64,000 bases of DNA from Nocardia pneumoniae NBRC 100136 (lineage in GTDB: Bacteria > Actinomycetota > Actinomycetes > Mycobacteriales > Mycobacteriaceae): positions 40,749 to 104,748 of the forward strand of contig NZ_BAGF01000020.1 of NCBI RefSeq assembly GCF_000308755.1. Direction: 5' to 3'. Below, in pieces: positions 17,959 to 27,316 of this stretch. Below the pieces are notes generated by a model. That model was not told the DNA's origin. It worked only from the letters and a program-made list of their open reading frames with translations, and did no database searches. Both the position numbers and the translations under genes were made by a program. Position 1 is the first letter of the stretch. Every line of letters begins with the position of its first letter.

Positions 17959-18245
17959 ATCTTACGGTGATCGTGATCACACCGCCAGGTTGTGGGCCGT
18001 ATCGGGCGCGACGGCAGCGGTGCCACCGCGGAAATGGAATCCACGGTCCTGGTGGACGAACGGATTCGACTCCGGATCACGCTTGGATAACCGACTTGGA
18101 CAGTGGCTGGTCGAGTTCGACGGCGGTCGTGCGAGGCGGTCCGCGTTGTCGGGGCGCGAACGTGGTTCCGCAAGGTCGACGCCAACAGCGGTACGGGGCA
18201 AGGTTGTCCGGGACTGATTTGTGTTGCCCGCGCTATCGACTCGGA
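17959..18245. other. Intergenic region between divergent icmF and DUF2157 gene
   Basis: No supported gene. Short open frames here lack ribosome sites and codon bias. Apart from the icmF-proximal palindrome and the -10-like box at 18246-18251 that serves the DUF2157 gene, I see nothing structured. Confidence 0.45.
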
Positions 18246-18257
18246 CATACTGGGCGC

Positions 18258-19196
18258 ATGGTGAGCGACGACAGAGCGGGGACCGCGGTGGGGCGGCTGG
18301 TCGCCGAGGGTGTGCTGTCCCGAGAGCAGGCCGACGCGGTGCTTGCGGCGCTCGCTGTCGAGCAGGCTGCGGCGGCGCGCGGGAAGGTGCTCGCGGAGAT
18401 CGCCGCTTACCTCGGCGCCGGTCTGGTGTTCGGCGGGATCTTCCTGGTGATGGCTTCGTCCTGGGAGGACCTGGGACGTCCGGTCCGGGTCGGAGTGCTC
18501 GCCATCGTGGCGGCCGCGTTGCTGTTCGGCGGAGTTCTGCTCGCCGGTGCGTTGTTCACTCGCCAGAGGGCGCACGGCGCGCGCGCCAGGCTTGCGGCGG
18601 TGTTGTTCGCCTTGGCTTCCGTCGCGCTCGCCGGGGCTGTCGGCACCGCGTTCGAGGGCGGAAAAGTCGACGACGGTTGGGTTTTCGCGTGTGTGGCGGG
18701 AGCGGTGGTCGCGGTGCTCGGCTACCTCGCGCTGCCATCGGTGCCCGGCATGCTCGTCTGCGCCTGCTTCGTGCCCGCGGCCGTCGCGGGGATGCTCACC
18801 GAGGTGTTCGGCCTCGACGACGCGTGGGGCAGCGCGGCCGTGCTGCTGCTCGGTGGCGCGTGGTTCGCGCTGACCAGACTCGGCGTCCTGATCGAAACCC
18901 AGGTCGGATATCTCATCGCGATCGTCACCTCCATCGCGGCCGCGCAGAGCATCGACATCGAGGGCCGGACCTGGGCTTACGGTCTCACAGCACTGGTAGC
19001 TCTGGTCTGCTTCGTCCTCTACGCGACTCAGCGATCGGCAGTGCTCGTCATCGGCGGCGCCGTGTCCGTCGCGCTCGCCGTCGGCGAGGCCGTCGCCGAA
19101 TGGACCGACGACGCCCTCGGCGCGGCAGCCGTCGTCGTAGCGATCGGCGCACTCACCCTCACCTTCGGCGCATTCCGCCTCGCCCGATCCAAGTAG
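18258..19196 (+). CDS. DUF2157-like multi-spanning membrane protein
   Basis: 312 residues. A short soluble N-terminal helical segment (AVGRLVAEGVLSREQADAVL) resembles the start of DUF2157 proteins and is followed by about eight to nine hydrophobic helices. The ATG at 18258 stands 6 nt after a CATACT box, so the transcript may be leaderless, and the longer upstream frame is not needed. A 55-bp hairpin element begins 7 bp after the stop. Function of the family is unknown. Confidence 0.75.
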   Translation: MVSDDRAGTAVGRLVAEGVLSREQADAVLAALAVEQAAAARGKVLAEIAAYLGAGLVFGGIFLVMASSWEDLGRPVRVGVLAIVAAALLFGGVLLAGALFTRQRAHGARARLAAVLFALASVALAGAVGTAFEGGKVDDGWVFACVAGAVVAVLGYLALPSVPGMLVCACFVPAAVAGMLTEVFGLDDAWGSAAVLLLGGAWFALTRLGVLIETQVGYLIAIVTSIAAAQSIDIEGRTWAYGLTALVALVCFVLYATQRSAVLVIGGAVSVALAVGEAVAEWTDDALGAAAVVVAIGALTLTFGAFRLARSK

Positions 19197-19202
19197 CTCC
19201 GC

Positions 19203-19257
19203 GAGTGGCACACCATGGCGGCTCCTTCTCGCGTTTTGCCGCAGCCATGTGCCACTC
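19203..19257 (+). repeat. 55-bp hairpin element, copy 1 (after DUF2157 gene stop)
   Basis: Bounded by perfect 10-bp inverted ends GAGTGGCACA and TGTGCCACTC, with a second inner pair CATGG/CCATG. A second copy at 27254-27308 in the opposite chromosomal orientation matches 48 of 55 positions. In both cases the element begins 6-8 bp after the stop codon of the upstream gene and has the same orientation relative to that gene. Confidence 0.8.
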
Positions 19258-19312
19258 ACCCTCGGGGTAGCGGAGGCGTGGGATGAATCACATCGGGCGG
19301 GACTGTCTGTTG

Positions 19313-19332
19313 ATAGTTGGACATCCAACTAT
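19313..19332. promoter_or_regulatory. Palindrome upstream of mmsA, candidate operator
   Basis: ATAGTTGGACATCCAACTAT has perfect 9-bp arms around a central CA. It is 42 bp before the mmsA ATG. A related 18-bp sequence is found before icmF. The symmetry and size fit a TetR- or MarR-type dimer site; the regulator is not identified in this window. Confidence 0.65.
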
Positions 19333-19374
19333 AGGATTCCCGCATACCGCATCGGCTACGAGAACAGGACTGGC

Positions 19375-20874
<1,500 letters not shown>

Positions 20875-20879
20875 CGCCG

Positions 20880-22019
20880 ATGTTCGACTTGGACGACGAC
20901 GAAAAGGCGATCCGCGACACCGCGCGCGGCTTCGCCGACGAATTCCTCGCCCCGAACGCGCTGGAATGGGACGAGCAGAAGCATTTCCCGGTCGACGTGC
21001 TGCGCAAGGCGGGCCCGCTCGGACTCGGCGGCATCTACGTCCGCGAGGACGTGGGCGGATCCGGCCTGCGCAGGCTCGACGCCGTCCGCATCTTCGAGCA
21101 GCTGGCCACCGGTTGCCCGGCCATCGCCGCCTACATCTCCATCCACAACATGGCCACGTGGATGATCGACCGCTACGGCGACGAGGAACAGCGCGACCGC
21201 TGGCTGCCGCGCCTGACCACGATGGAGCTGCTGGCCAGCTACGCGCTGACCGAACCGGGTGTCGGCTCGGACGCGGCGGCCTTGGCCACCAAGGCCGTTC
21301 GCGACGGCGACGACTACATCTTCAACGGCGCCAAGCAGTTCATCTCCGGCGCGGGCGCCACCGACGTCTACGTCGTCATGGCGCGGACCGGAGACGCCGG
21401 GGCGCGCGGGATCTCGGCGTTCATCGTGCCCGCCGACACCCCCGGCGTCTCGTTCGGCGCCAACGAGAAGAAGATGGGCTGGAACGCGCAGCCGACCCGT
21501 CAGGTGATCTTCTCCGACGCCAGGATTCCCGCGGCGAACCGGCTCGGCGCGGAGGGCGATGGCTTCCGCATCGCGATGAACGGACTCAACGGCGGCAGGC
21601 TCAATATCGCCGCGTGCTCGGTCGGCGGCGCGCAGGCCGCGCTGGACAAGACGGTGCCGTATCTCGCCGAGCGGCACGCGTTCGGCAAGCCGCTGTTGAA
21701 GAATCAGGCGCTGCAATTCGAACTCGCCGATATGCGAACCGAATTGGAGGCCGCGCGCACCCTGCTGTGGCGGGCCGCGGCGGCACTGGACGCCGACGCG
21801 CCGGACAAGGTCGAGCTGTGCGCCATGGCGAAACGATTCGCGACGGACGCCGGTTTCGAGGTGGCCAACAAGGCGCTTCAGCTGCACGGCGGCTACGGCT
21901 ATCTGGCCGAGTACGGCGTGGAGAAGATCGTCCGGGACCTGCGGGTGCACCAGATTCTCGAAGGCACCAACGAAATCATGCGGGTGGTCGTCGCCCGCTC
22001 GGTGGTAGGAGCGGCATGA
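20880..22019 (+). CDS. Acyl-CoA dehydrogenase, probable isobutyryl-CoA dehydrogenase
   Basis: 379-residue flavoprotein. It would oxidise isobutyryl-CoA to methacrylyl-CoA and hand electrons to ETF. Motifs include YALTEPGVGSDAAAL, GGRLNIAACSVGGAQAAL, and the C-terminal LHGGYGYLAEYGVEKIVRD followed by ILEGTNEIMRVVVAR. The catalytic base is probably the glutamate in ILEGTNE. It starts 5 bp after mmsA. The specificity assignment rests mainly on the operon; a 2-methylbutyryl-CoA enzyme would look similar. Confidence 0.9.
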   Translation: MFDLDDDEKAIRDTARGFADEFLAPNALEWDEQKHFPVDVLRKAGPLGLGGIYVREDVGGSGLRRLDAVRIFEQLATGCPAIAAYISIHNMATWMIDRYGDEEQRDRWLPRLTTMELLASYALTEPGVGSDAAALATKAVRDGDDYIFNGAKQFISGAGATDVYVVMARTGDAGARGISAFIVPADTPGVSFGANEKKMGWNAQPTRQVIFSDARIPAANRLGAEGDGFRIAMNGLNGGRLNIAACSVGGAQAALDKTVPYLAERHAFGKPLLKNQALQFELADMRTELEAARTLLWRAAAALDADAPDKVELCAMAKRFATDAGFEVANKALQLHGGYGYLAEYGVEKIVRDLRVHQILEGTNEIMRVVVARSVVGAA

Positions 22020-22100
22020 GTGAGCGCAGCGAGCGAATCATCGACACCGCGCGCACCGCGCATGACGGAGCCGAGCGCCAGCGAGGCGCAGTCATGAGCG
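22014..22100 (+). repeat. MSERSER-type intergenic repeat, copy 1
   Basis: About 87 bp beginning GCATGAGTGAGCGCAGCGAG and ending near GCGAGGCGCAGTCATGAGCG, inside the valine operon between the acyl-CoA dehydrogenase and the hydrolase. A close relative lies at 40522-40610 between argS and lysA, and part of it occurs before thrB. It translates as MSERSER in one frame but has no ribosome site. Confidence 0.7.
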
Positions 22101-22167
22101 GTCAGGCCCGGAGGCGGCAGCGCAGCGTGACCATGGAGGGCCCCGCTCATGCCAGAGAGGACAGAGC

Positions 22168-23232
22168 ATGACCGAACCAGAAGTTCTGCTCGAACAGCGC
22201 GACGGGCTGGGCCTGATCACGCTGAATCGGCCGAAGGCCATCAACGCCCTGAATCACTCGATGGCCCTGGCTATTACGGATGCACTGCGCACCTGGGCCG
22301 AGGACGACGCGGTGCGCACGGTGGTCGTCACGGGTGCGGGTGAGCGCGGCCTGTGCGCGGGCGGCGATATCGTCGCCATTCACGACGACGCGAAAAATGG
22401 TGCGAATAGCGCGGATTCGGCGACCGGTCGGTTCTGGCGCGACGAGTACGTCCTGAACGCGCTGATCGGCCGTTACCCGAAGCCGTATGTGGTGGTGATG
22501 GACGGCATCGTGATGGGTGGTGGCGTCGGTCTGTCCGGGCACGGCAGCCACCGCATCGTCACCGAACGATCCAAGATCGGCATGCCGGAAGTGGGCATCG
22601 GCTTCGTTCCCGATGTCGGCGGCACCTATCTGCTCGCGCGCACACCGGGTGAGATCGGCACCCACGTCGCGCTGACCACCGCGCGCATGAGTGCCGGTGA
22701 CGCCATCGCGGCGGGCTTCGCCGACTACTTCGTCGCCTCGGATGACCTGCCCGCGCTGCTCGAGACGCTGCGCTCGGAGAGCGCCGATATCGCGGTCGCC
22801 AAGTTCGCCACGGACGCACCGGAATCCGCGCTGGTCGCCGGACAGGAGTGGATCGACGCCTGCTACAGCGCCGACTCGGTCGAGGAGATCGTCGCACGCC
22901 TGGAGGCACACGAAGCTCCTGAGGCACGGGCGGCCGCCGCCGAGATCCTGGCGAAATCCCCGGTCGCGCTGAAGGTGACGCTGCGCTCGCTGCGCGCCGC
23001 GCGCACCGCGCCGAGCCTGGAGGCGGTGCTGAACGAGGAGTACCGGGTCTCGGTCGCCTCGCTGTCCTCACACGATCTGGTCGAGGGCATCCGCGCCCAG
23101 GTGATCGACAAGGACCGCGACCCGCGGTGGTCGCCCGCGACCCTCGCCGAGGTCATGGACGCGCAGGTAGACGCATACTTCGCCGAGTTGGGTGAACGAG
23201 AACTGGGTCTGGTGGCCCCGGAGGTGGCGTGA
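22168..23232 (+). CDS. 3-Hydroxyisobutyryl-CoA hydrolase (enoyl-CoA hydratase/isomerase family)
   Basis: 354 residues, longer than a simple crotonase and matching the HIBCH type. The oxyanion-hole region is GLCAGGDIVAIH and VMGGGVGLSGHGSHRI; the catalytic glutamate lies in GMPEVGIGFVPDVGGTYLL. The C-terminal extension includes SLSSHDLVEGIRAQVIDKDR, typical of the hydrolase branch. It releases 3-hydroxyisobutyrate from its CoA ester, the substrate of the next gene product. Its TGA overlaps the mmsB ATG by one base. Confidence 0.9.
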   Translation: MTEPEVLLEQRDGLGLITLNRPKAINALNHSMALAITDALRTWAEDDAVRTVVVTGAGERGLCAGGDIVAIHDDAKNGANSADSATGRFWRDEYVLNALIGRYPKPYVVVMDGIVMGGGVGLSGHGSHRIVTERSKIGMPEVGIGFVPDVGGTYLLARTPGEIGTHVALTTARMSAGDAIAAGFADYFVASDDLPALLETLRSESADIAVAKFATDAPESALVAGQEWIDACYSADSVEEIVARLEAHEAPEARAAAAEILAKSPVALKVTLRSLRAARTAPSLEAVLNEEYRVSVASLSSHDLVEGIRAQVIDKDRDPRWSPATLAEVMDAQVDAYFAELGERELGLVAPEVA

Positions 23233-24128
23233 TGAGCAAGCGAATCGGTTTCCTCGGTGTGGGCCACATGGGCGCGCCGATGGCGGCCAACCTGGTGCGG
23301 GCGGGTTACGAGGTGCTCGCCTTCGATCCGGTGCCCGCGGCACGGGAACAGGCCGAGCGCGACGGCGCGAGGGTGGTCGGCGCGGCAACGGAGGCGGCCG
23401 CCGCCGACACCGTGATCACCATGCTGCCGAACGGCAAACTCGTCCTCGACGTGTACGCCGAACTCCTCCCGGTCGCCGCGCCCGGCACACTGTTCATCGA
23501 CTGCTCCACCATCGACGTGGCCGACGCCAAAGCCGCGGCCGAACGCGCCACCGCCGCCGGACATCGCGCGCTGGACGCTCCCGTCTCCGGCGGTGTGGCC
23601 GGTGCGGCGGCGGGCACGCTGACCTTCATGGTCGGCGGCGGCGCCGAGGACTTCGCGGCTGCTCTTCCCGTGCTCGAGGTGATGGGCGGCAAAGTCGTGC
23701 ACTGCGGCGGATCCGGCGTGGGCCAAGCGGCGAAGATCTGCAACAACATGCTGCTGGGCGTCTCGATGATCGCGCTGTCGGAGGCGCTGGTGCTCGGCGA
23801 GAAGCTGGGGCTGAGCCATCAGTCGTTCTTCGACGTGGTCTCCACCGCCTCCGGACAGAGCTGGGCGCTGACCAACTACTGCCCGGTCCCCGGCCCGGTG
23901 CCGACCAGCCCCGCCAACAACGACTACCAGCCCGGTTTCGCCACCGCCTTGATGACCAAGGACCTCGGTCTGGCCGCGAACGCACTGCGCGAGAACAACG
24001 TCGACGGCCAGCTGGGCATGCTCGCCGCGGACATCTACACCCGGTTCAACCAGACGGACGCCGGGCGGGACTTCTCCGCTATCGTCACCGATGTCCGTAA
24101 CCGTTCCGACCAAGAGGGTGCCCAGTGA
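23232..24128 (+). CDS. mmsB: 3-Hydroxyisobutyrate dehydrogenase
   Basis: 298-residue beta-hydroxyacid dehydrogenase, oxidising 3-hydroxyisobutyrate to methylmalonate semialdehyde. N-terminal cofactor motif [16 protein letters not shown], substrate motif [16 protein letters not shown], and the catalytic lysine in [12 protein letters not shown] are all intact. The ATG at 23232 overlaps the preceding stop (TGATG). A GTG one codon earlier is less likely. The following gene's GTG overlaps its stop. Confidence 0.94.
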   Translation: MSKRIGFLGVGHMGAPMAANLVRAGYEVLAFDPVPAAREQAERDGARVVGAATEAAAADTVITMLPNGKLVLDVYAELLPVAAPGTLFIDCSTIDVADAKAAAERATAAGHRALDAPVSGGVAGAAAGTLTFMVGGGAEDFAAALPVLEVMGGKVVHCGGSGVGQAAKICNNMLLGVSMIALSEALVLGEKLGLSHQSFFDVVSTASGQSWALTNYCPVPGPVPTSPANNDYQPGFATALMTKDLGLAANALRENNVDGQLGMLAADIYTRFNQTDAGRDFSAIVTDVRNRSDQEGAQ

Positions 24129-24901
24129 GAGACTTCGAGACGATTCTGCTGGAACGCAAGGGCCGGGTCGGCTGGATCACGCTGAACCGCCCCAAGGCGC
24201 TGAACGCGCTGAACGCGCAGGTCCTCGACGACGTCATCGCCGCGCTCGACGAGCTCGAGCACGACGACGAGATCGGCGCCATCGTGATCACCGGATCGGA
24301 GCGGGCCTTCGCGGCGGGCGCCGACATCAAGGAGATGCAGCCCAAGTCGTACATGGACATGTTCCTGAACGACTACTTCGCCCGCTGGGACCGGCTGGCG
24401 CAGTTCCGCAAGCCCACCATCGCCGCGGTCGCGGGCTACGCGCTCGGCGGCGGCTGCGAGCTGGCCATGATCTGCGACATCCTGCTGGCCGCGGACACCG
24501 CGAAGTTCGGGCAGCCGGAGATCAAGCTGGGCGTCATCCCCGGTATCGGCGGCTCGCAGCGCCTGACCCGCGCGATCGGCAAGGCGAAGGCGATGGATCT
24601 GGTGCTCACCGGTCGCAACATGGACGCCGAGGAAGCCGAGCGCGCCGGTCTGGTCTCGCGCGTCGTGCCCGCCGCGGAACTGCTGGACACCGCGCTCGAG
24701 GTCGCCGAGACCATCGCGTCGATGTCGCTGCCGGTCACGATGATCGCCAAGGAGGCGGTGAACCGCTCGTTCGAGACCACCCTCGCCGAGGGCCTGCGCT
24801 TCGAACGCCGCGTCTTCCACTCGCTGTTCGCGATCGAGGACCAGAAGGAAGGCATGACCGCCTTCGTCGAGAAGCGCCCCGCGAAGTTCACCAACCGCTG
24901 A
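24125..24901 (+). CDS. Enoyl-CoA hydratase
   Basis: 258-residue crotonase, the length of short-chain hydratases. Both catalytic glutamates are visible: [11 protein letters not shown] and [16 protein letters not shown]. The oxyanion segment is [12 protein letters not shown]. In this operon it would hydrate methacrylyl-CoA to 3-hydroxyisobutyryl-CoA, closing the gap between the dehydrogenase and the hydrolase. It starts with GTG overlapping the mmsB stop. A GC-rich hairpin follows its stop. General beta-oxidation activity is also plausible. Confidence 0.93.
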   Translation: MRDFETILLERKGRVGWITLNRPKALNALNAQVLDDVIAALDELEHDDEIGAIVITGSERAFAAGADIKEMQPKSYMDMFLNDYFARWDRLAQFRKPTIAAVAGYALGGGCELAMICDILLAADTAKFGQPEIKLGVIPGIGGSQRLTRAIGKAKAMDLVLTGRNMDAEEAERAGLVSRVVPAAELLDTALEVAETIASMSLPVTMIAKEAVNRSFETTLAEGLRFERRVFHSLFAIEDQKEGMTAFVEKRPAKFTNR

Positions 24902-24910
24902 CGACGACTT

Positions 24911-24936
24911 CGCCCGGCCGCCCACTCGGCCGGGCG
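24911..24936 (+). terminator. GC-rich hairpin after the valine operon
   Basis: CGCCCGGCCG and CGGCCGGGCG form a perfect 10-bp stem with a 6-nt loop, 10 bp after the enoyl-CoA hydratase stop. No U-tract follows, so it may act as a weak terminator or 3'-end stabiliser. Confidence 0.5.
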
Positions 24937-24939
24937 CGG

Positions 24940-25245
24940 TCGGCTCGGGGACGCCGTTCTGGACGTGAGCGGCGCCGTGATCGTCCTACGGCGCGCCGAC
25001 GGCGGCATGCCGATGACCACTCGGATCGCTGTGGCCGAGGCGCGCAGCTTCCTGGCGCGATCGTCGACAGCATCCAGCACCTGCACGGCGGTGACTTCGT
25101 CCCCTTCGCCGGTGGCGTCCTGATCACCGATGACGGCGTGGTCCTCGGCGCGGCCGAAGCTTCCGGGGCTCATGCGCAAGAAGACGAGGAGGCCGTGCGG
25201 ACCGCTGTGGACCGGTGGCACGAATACCGCTCCGGCGCAGAATGA
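24940..25245 (+). pseudogene. Decayed GlcG/HbpS (DUF336-like) protein remnant
   Basis: The first part, read in the frame containing GTG at 24965, gives LDVSGAVIVLRRADGG and MPMTTRIAVAEARS. Around 25045-25060 the similarity passes to another frame: VDSIQHLHGGDFVPFAGG, VLITDDGVVLGAAEASG and DEEAVRTAVDRW, ending in TGA at 25243. Together these match the heme-binding/GlcG fold, but no single frame holds it, and a proper N-terminus and start codon are missing. Frameshift plus truncation is the simplest reading. A sequencing error could explain only the shift. Confidence 0.65.
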
Positions 25246-25275
25246 CCAGCGTTGTACAGGGCTCCGAAGGGCAGG

Positions 25276-26322
25276 TCATCCGAAGGAACTGGGTGTGGGC
25301 GCGACGATTTCGGCCGGTCTGCGCTCGCTGCCGTTTTCTGGGCGGGGCGAACCTTTGTCGGTGGCGAGGAGTCCGGCGATGGTGGCGCCGAGGGCGACGG
25401 TGACCGCGATCGCGGCGATGAGTTTGCGCCGGTCCACGGTGGGTGGGACCAGGGTGGCTCCGGCGCGTGCCCGGGGCATGCGCAGGTCGCCGCTGCGGCG
25501 TTCGGCGGCCAGCAGGACGGCCCCGCGTGCGGAGACGAGGTCTGGTTCCGGGTCGTAGATGATCGGCAGATCGACCAGTTCGGCCAGTTCGGCGCGGATG
25601 CTGGGACTGCGGGTGCAGCCGCCGAGCAGCACCAAGGCCTCCGGTCGCACGCCGGTTTCATCGATGATCTGGCGCACGAACGACGCCGAGTGGTGGATGC
25701 CCGCGGCGAAGAGCTCGGTCAGGTCGCTGCGGGTCAGCACGGCTCGGTCGCCGGTGTCGGTGTCGATCGCCGTGACCACCCTGGCGTCGCTCAACTCCTC
25801 GCGATGCCGCCTGCTGGTCGGCTTGTCGGTGAGTACGCCGTCGCGGGCCAGCCGCCAGCGCAGCAGGGCGTCGTAGCCGTCGCCGCCGAGCACCGTGCTG
25901 CGTCTGCTGGACAGAATCGTGTCGGTGCGGCAATCGGCGTGGGTGATGGTCAGCCCGGAACTGCCCAAGTCGTAGAGGATTACCGAGCCGCTGTTTGGAA
26001 GTTGCCCGGTGAAACGCAGATAGCGCAACTGGGCGAGCGGTTCCTCGACGATGGTGAGCCTGCGCTCGCCCGCACCGGCGCGAATGGCATCGGCATGCGA
26101 CGGACACCGGCAGGTCACGGCCGTCCCGGAGACCAGCTCGTCACGCGCGCCCGCGGCGCCCATCATCTGGTGGATCGCCTCGAAGACCGATTCCTCGACA
26201 CCGCCGCCCGCCCGCCGGGGCACCTCGCAGTGATCGATCGGGGGAAGGTGTGGCTGATCGGAGTGTGTCAGCATCGCGTGTGCGCCTCCAGCGCCCGCCG
26301 ATACACCCAAGACCAGCACCAT
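25276..26322 (-). CDS. Hsp70/actin-fold protein with C-terminal transmembrane helix
   Basis: 348 residues. An N-terminal phosphate-loop-like stretch (MVLVLGVSAGAGGAHAML), an inner loop ILYDLGSSGLTITH, and an adenosine-motif-like ALVLLGGCTRSPSIRAEL fit the DnaK-type ATPase fold without a substrate-binding domain. A single hydrophobic helix (about 298-318, LIAAIAVTVALGATIAGLLA) is followed by a short polar tail. So the ATPase-like domain would sit in the cytoplasm, anchored by its end. Function unknown; it is far smaller than DnaK. Confidence 0.75.
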   Translation of the reverse strand: MVLVLGVSAGAGGAHAMLTHSDQPHLPPIDHCEVPRRAGGGVEESVFEAIHQMMGAAGARDELVSGTAVTCRCPSHADAIRAGAGERRLTIVEEPLAQLRYLRFTGQLPNSGSVILYDLGSSGLTITHADCRTDTILSSRRSTVLGGDGYDALLRWRLARDGVLTDKPTSRRHREELSDARVVTAIDTDTGDRAVLTRSDLTELFAAGIHHSASFVRQIIDETGVRPEALVLLGGCTRSPSIRAELAELVDLPIIYDPEPDLVSARGAVLLAAERRSGDLRMPRARAGATLVPPTVDRRKLIAAIAVTVALGATIAGLLATDKGSPRPENGSERRPAEIVAPTPSSFG

Positions 26323-26448
26323 GGATTACATGGTGAACCCTTTCGGTGCCGCTGCCAAGACGACGGGCCCGGCAATTCGCCGCTCGGATGCCGGGGAGTC
26401 ACTTGCCGATTGGGGCAAAACGGGTATGCGACCGACCGGTACTGTCGC

Positions 26449-27000
26449 TCATTCCCCGGCGGTGGCCGACCAGCGGGCGGTTCCCTCTCCGGTGTCGAAG
26501 TCGCCCGCGGCGTGGCGGAATTCGGCCAGCAGTTGCAGGAGGGTGTGCAGCCGGTCCGGCGGGAGGCCGGGGCGCGCGAAGACTTTCTCGTTGAGTTCCT
26601 TCGTCGCTTTCGCGACCAATTCTCTTCCGGCGTCGGTGATCTCGATCAAGGTAGCGCGCCGATCGCTGGGATGTGGTACGCGCTCGACGAGTTTCGCCGC
26701 CTCCAGTCGGTCGACGGTGTTGGTCACGCTGGTGGGGTGCACCTGCAAGCGCGCGCTGGCCTTCGCCATCGGCAGCGCGCCGGTCTTGCTGAAGCTGAGC
26801 AGCATCAGCAGTTCGTAGCGGGAGAAAGTCAAACCAGTAGGTTTCAGTGCCTCGTCGACCCGCGCCATCACGATTTGCTGGGCGCGCACCAGCGAGGTCA
26901 CCGCGGCCATGCCGTCGGCGACGTCGCCCCAGCCGTGGCCGACCCACTGACGGTGGGCCTCCTCGATCGGGTCGAGCGGAAGCGGGCGTGGCCGAGACAT
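26449..27000 (-). CDS. MarR family transcriptional regulator
   Basis: 183 residues with the MarR winged helix: FSRYELLMLLSFSKTGALPM, SARLQVHPTSVTNTVDRLE, then the wing LVERVPHPSDRRATLIEIT. Helices before and after form the dimer interface. A short TGTGATCA-containing sequence sits just upstream of the start and could be an operator, but the case is weak. No obvious target gene lies beside it: the neighbours are an Hsp70-fold protein and tRNA-Cys. Confidence 0.9.
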   Translation of the reverse strand: MSRPRPLPLDPIEEAHRQWVGHGWGDVADGMAAVTSLVRAQQIVMARVDEALKPTGLTFSRYELLMLLSFSKTGALPMAKASARLQVHPTSVTNTVDRLEAAKLVERVPHPSDRRATLIEITDAGRELVAKATKELNEKVFARPGLPPDRLHTLLQLLAEFRHAAGDFDTGEGTARWSATAGE

Positions 27001-27114
27001 ATTGTGATCATTCCATGCGACCAGGGCGAGCCGGGGACATCCGGCCCCGCCTTCGGATCACCGTGAGCGCAATAGTGCCCCCCGCTGCCCCTCCACGGCA
27101 CCATCTAGGTCGAG

Positions 27115-27189
27115 GCGGGCGTGGCTGAGTGGTTGAGGCAACGGTCTGCAAAGCCGTTTACGCGGGTTCAATTCCCGCCGCTCGCTCCA
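27115..27189 (+). tRNA. tRNA-Cys (GCA), CCA encoded
   Basis: Seven-pair acceptor stem GCGGGCG/CGCTCGC with one G-U pair, anticodon stem ACGGT/GCCGT around loop CTGCAAA (anticodon GCA), and T arm GCGGG-TTCAATT-CCCGC. The discriminator T is followed by encoded CCA. Confidence 0.95.
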
Positions 27190-27217
27190 AACACCCTCGA
27201 TGCTCGGCTCGGTGCAC

Positions 27218-27248
27218 GCCACCGCCGAGCCGAGCACCTCGAGGCGCA
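27218..27248 (-). repeat. Partial duplicate of the 3' end of fbpC
   Basis: Matches 28 of 31 bases of 27336-27366, which encodes the RLDVLGSAVA tail of FbpC. On the minus strand it would read RLEVLGSAVA, but it lies beyond the fbpC stop, on the far side of the 55-bp hairpin element. Confidence 0.65.
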
Positions 27249-27253
27249 TTACC

Positions 27254-27308
27254 GAGCGGCACATGGCTGCGGTAAAACGCGAGAAGACCTCTCCATGGTG
27301 TGCCACTC
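27254..27308 (-). repeat. 55-bp hairpin element, copy 2 (after fbpC stop)
   Basis: Same element as 19203-19257, read on the minus strand, starting 8 bp after the fbpC stop. One outer end has a single change (GAGCGGCACA). Its stem could stop or protect the fbp transcript. Confidence 0.78.
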
Positions 27309-27316
27309 GTGCGGGG

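Noticed and set aside
27058..27306. Minus-strand ORF across tRNA-Cys
   Set aside because: It crosses a clear tRNA gene and the repeated hairpin element; it only reads through noncoding sequence.
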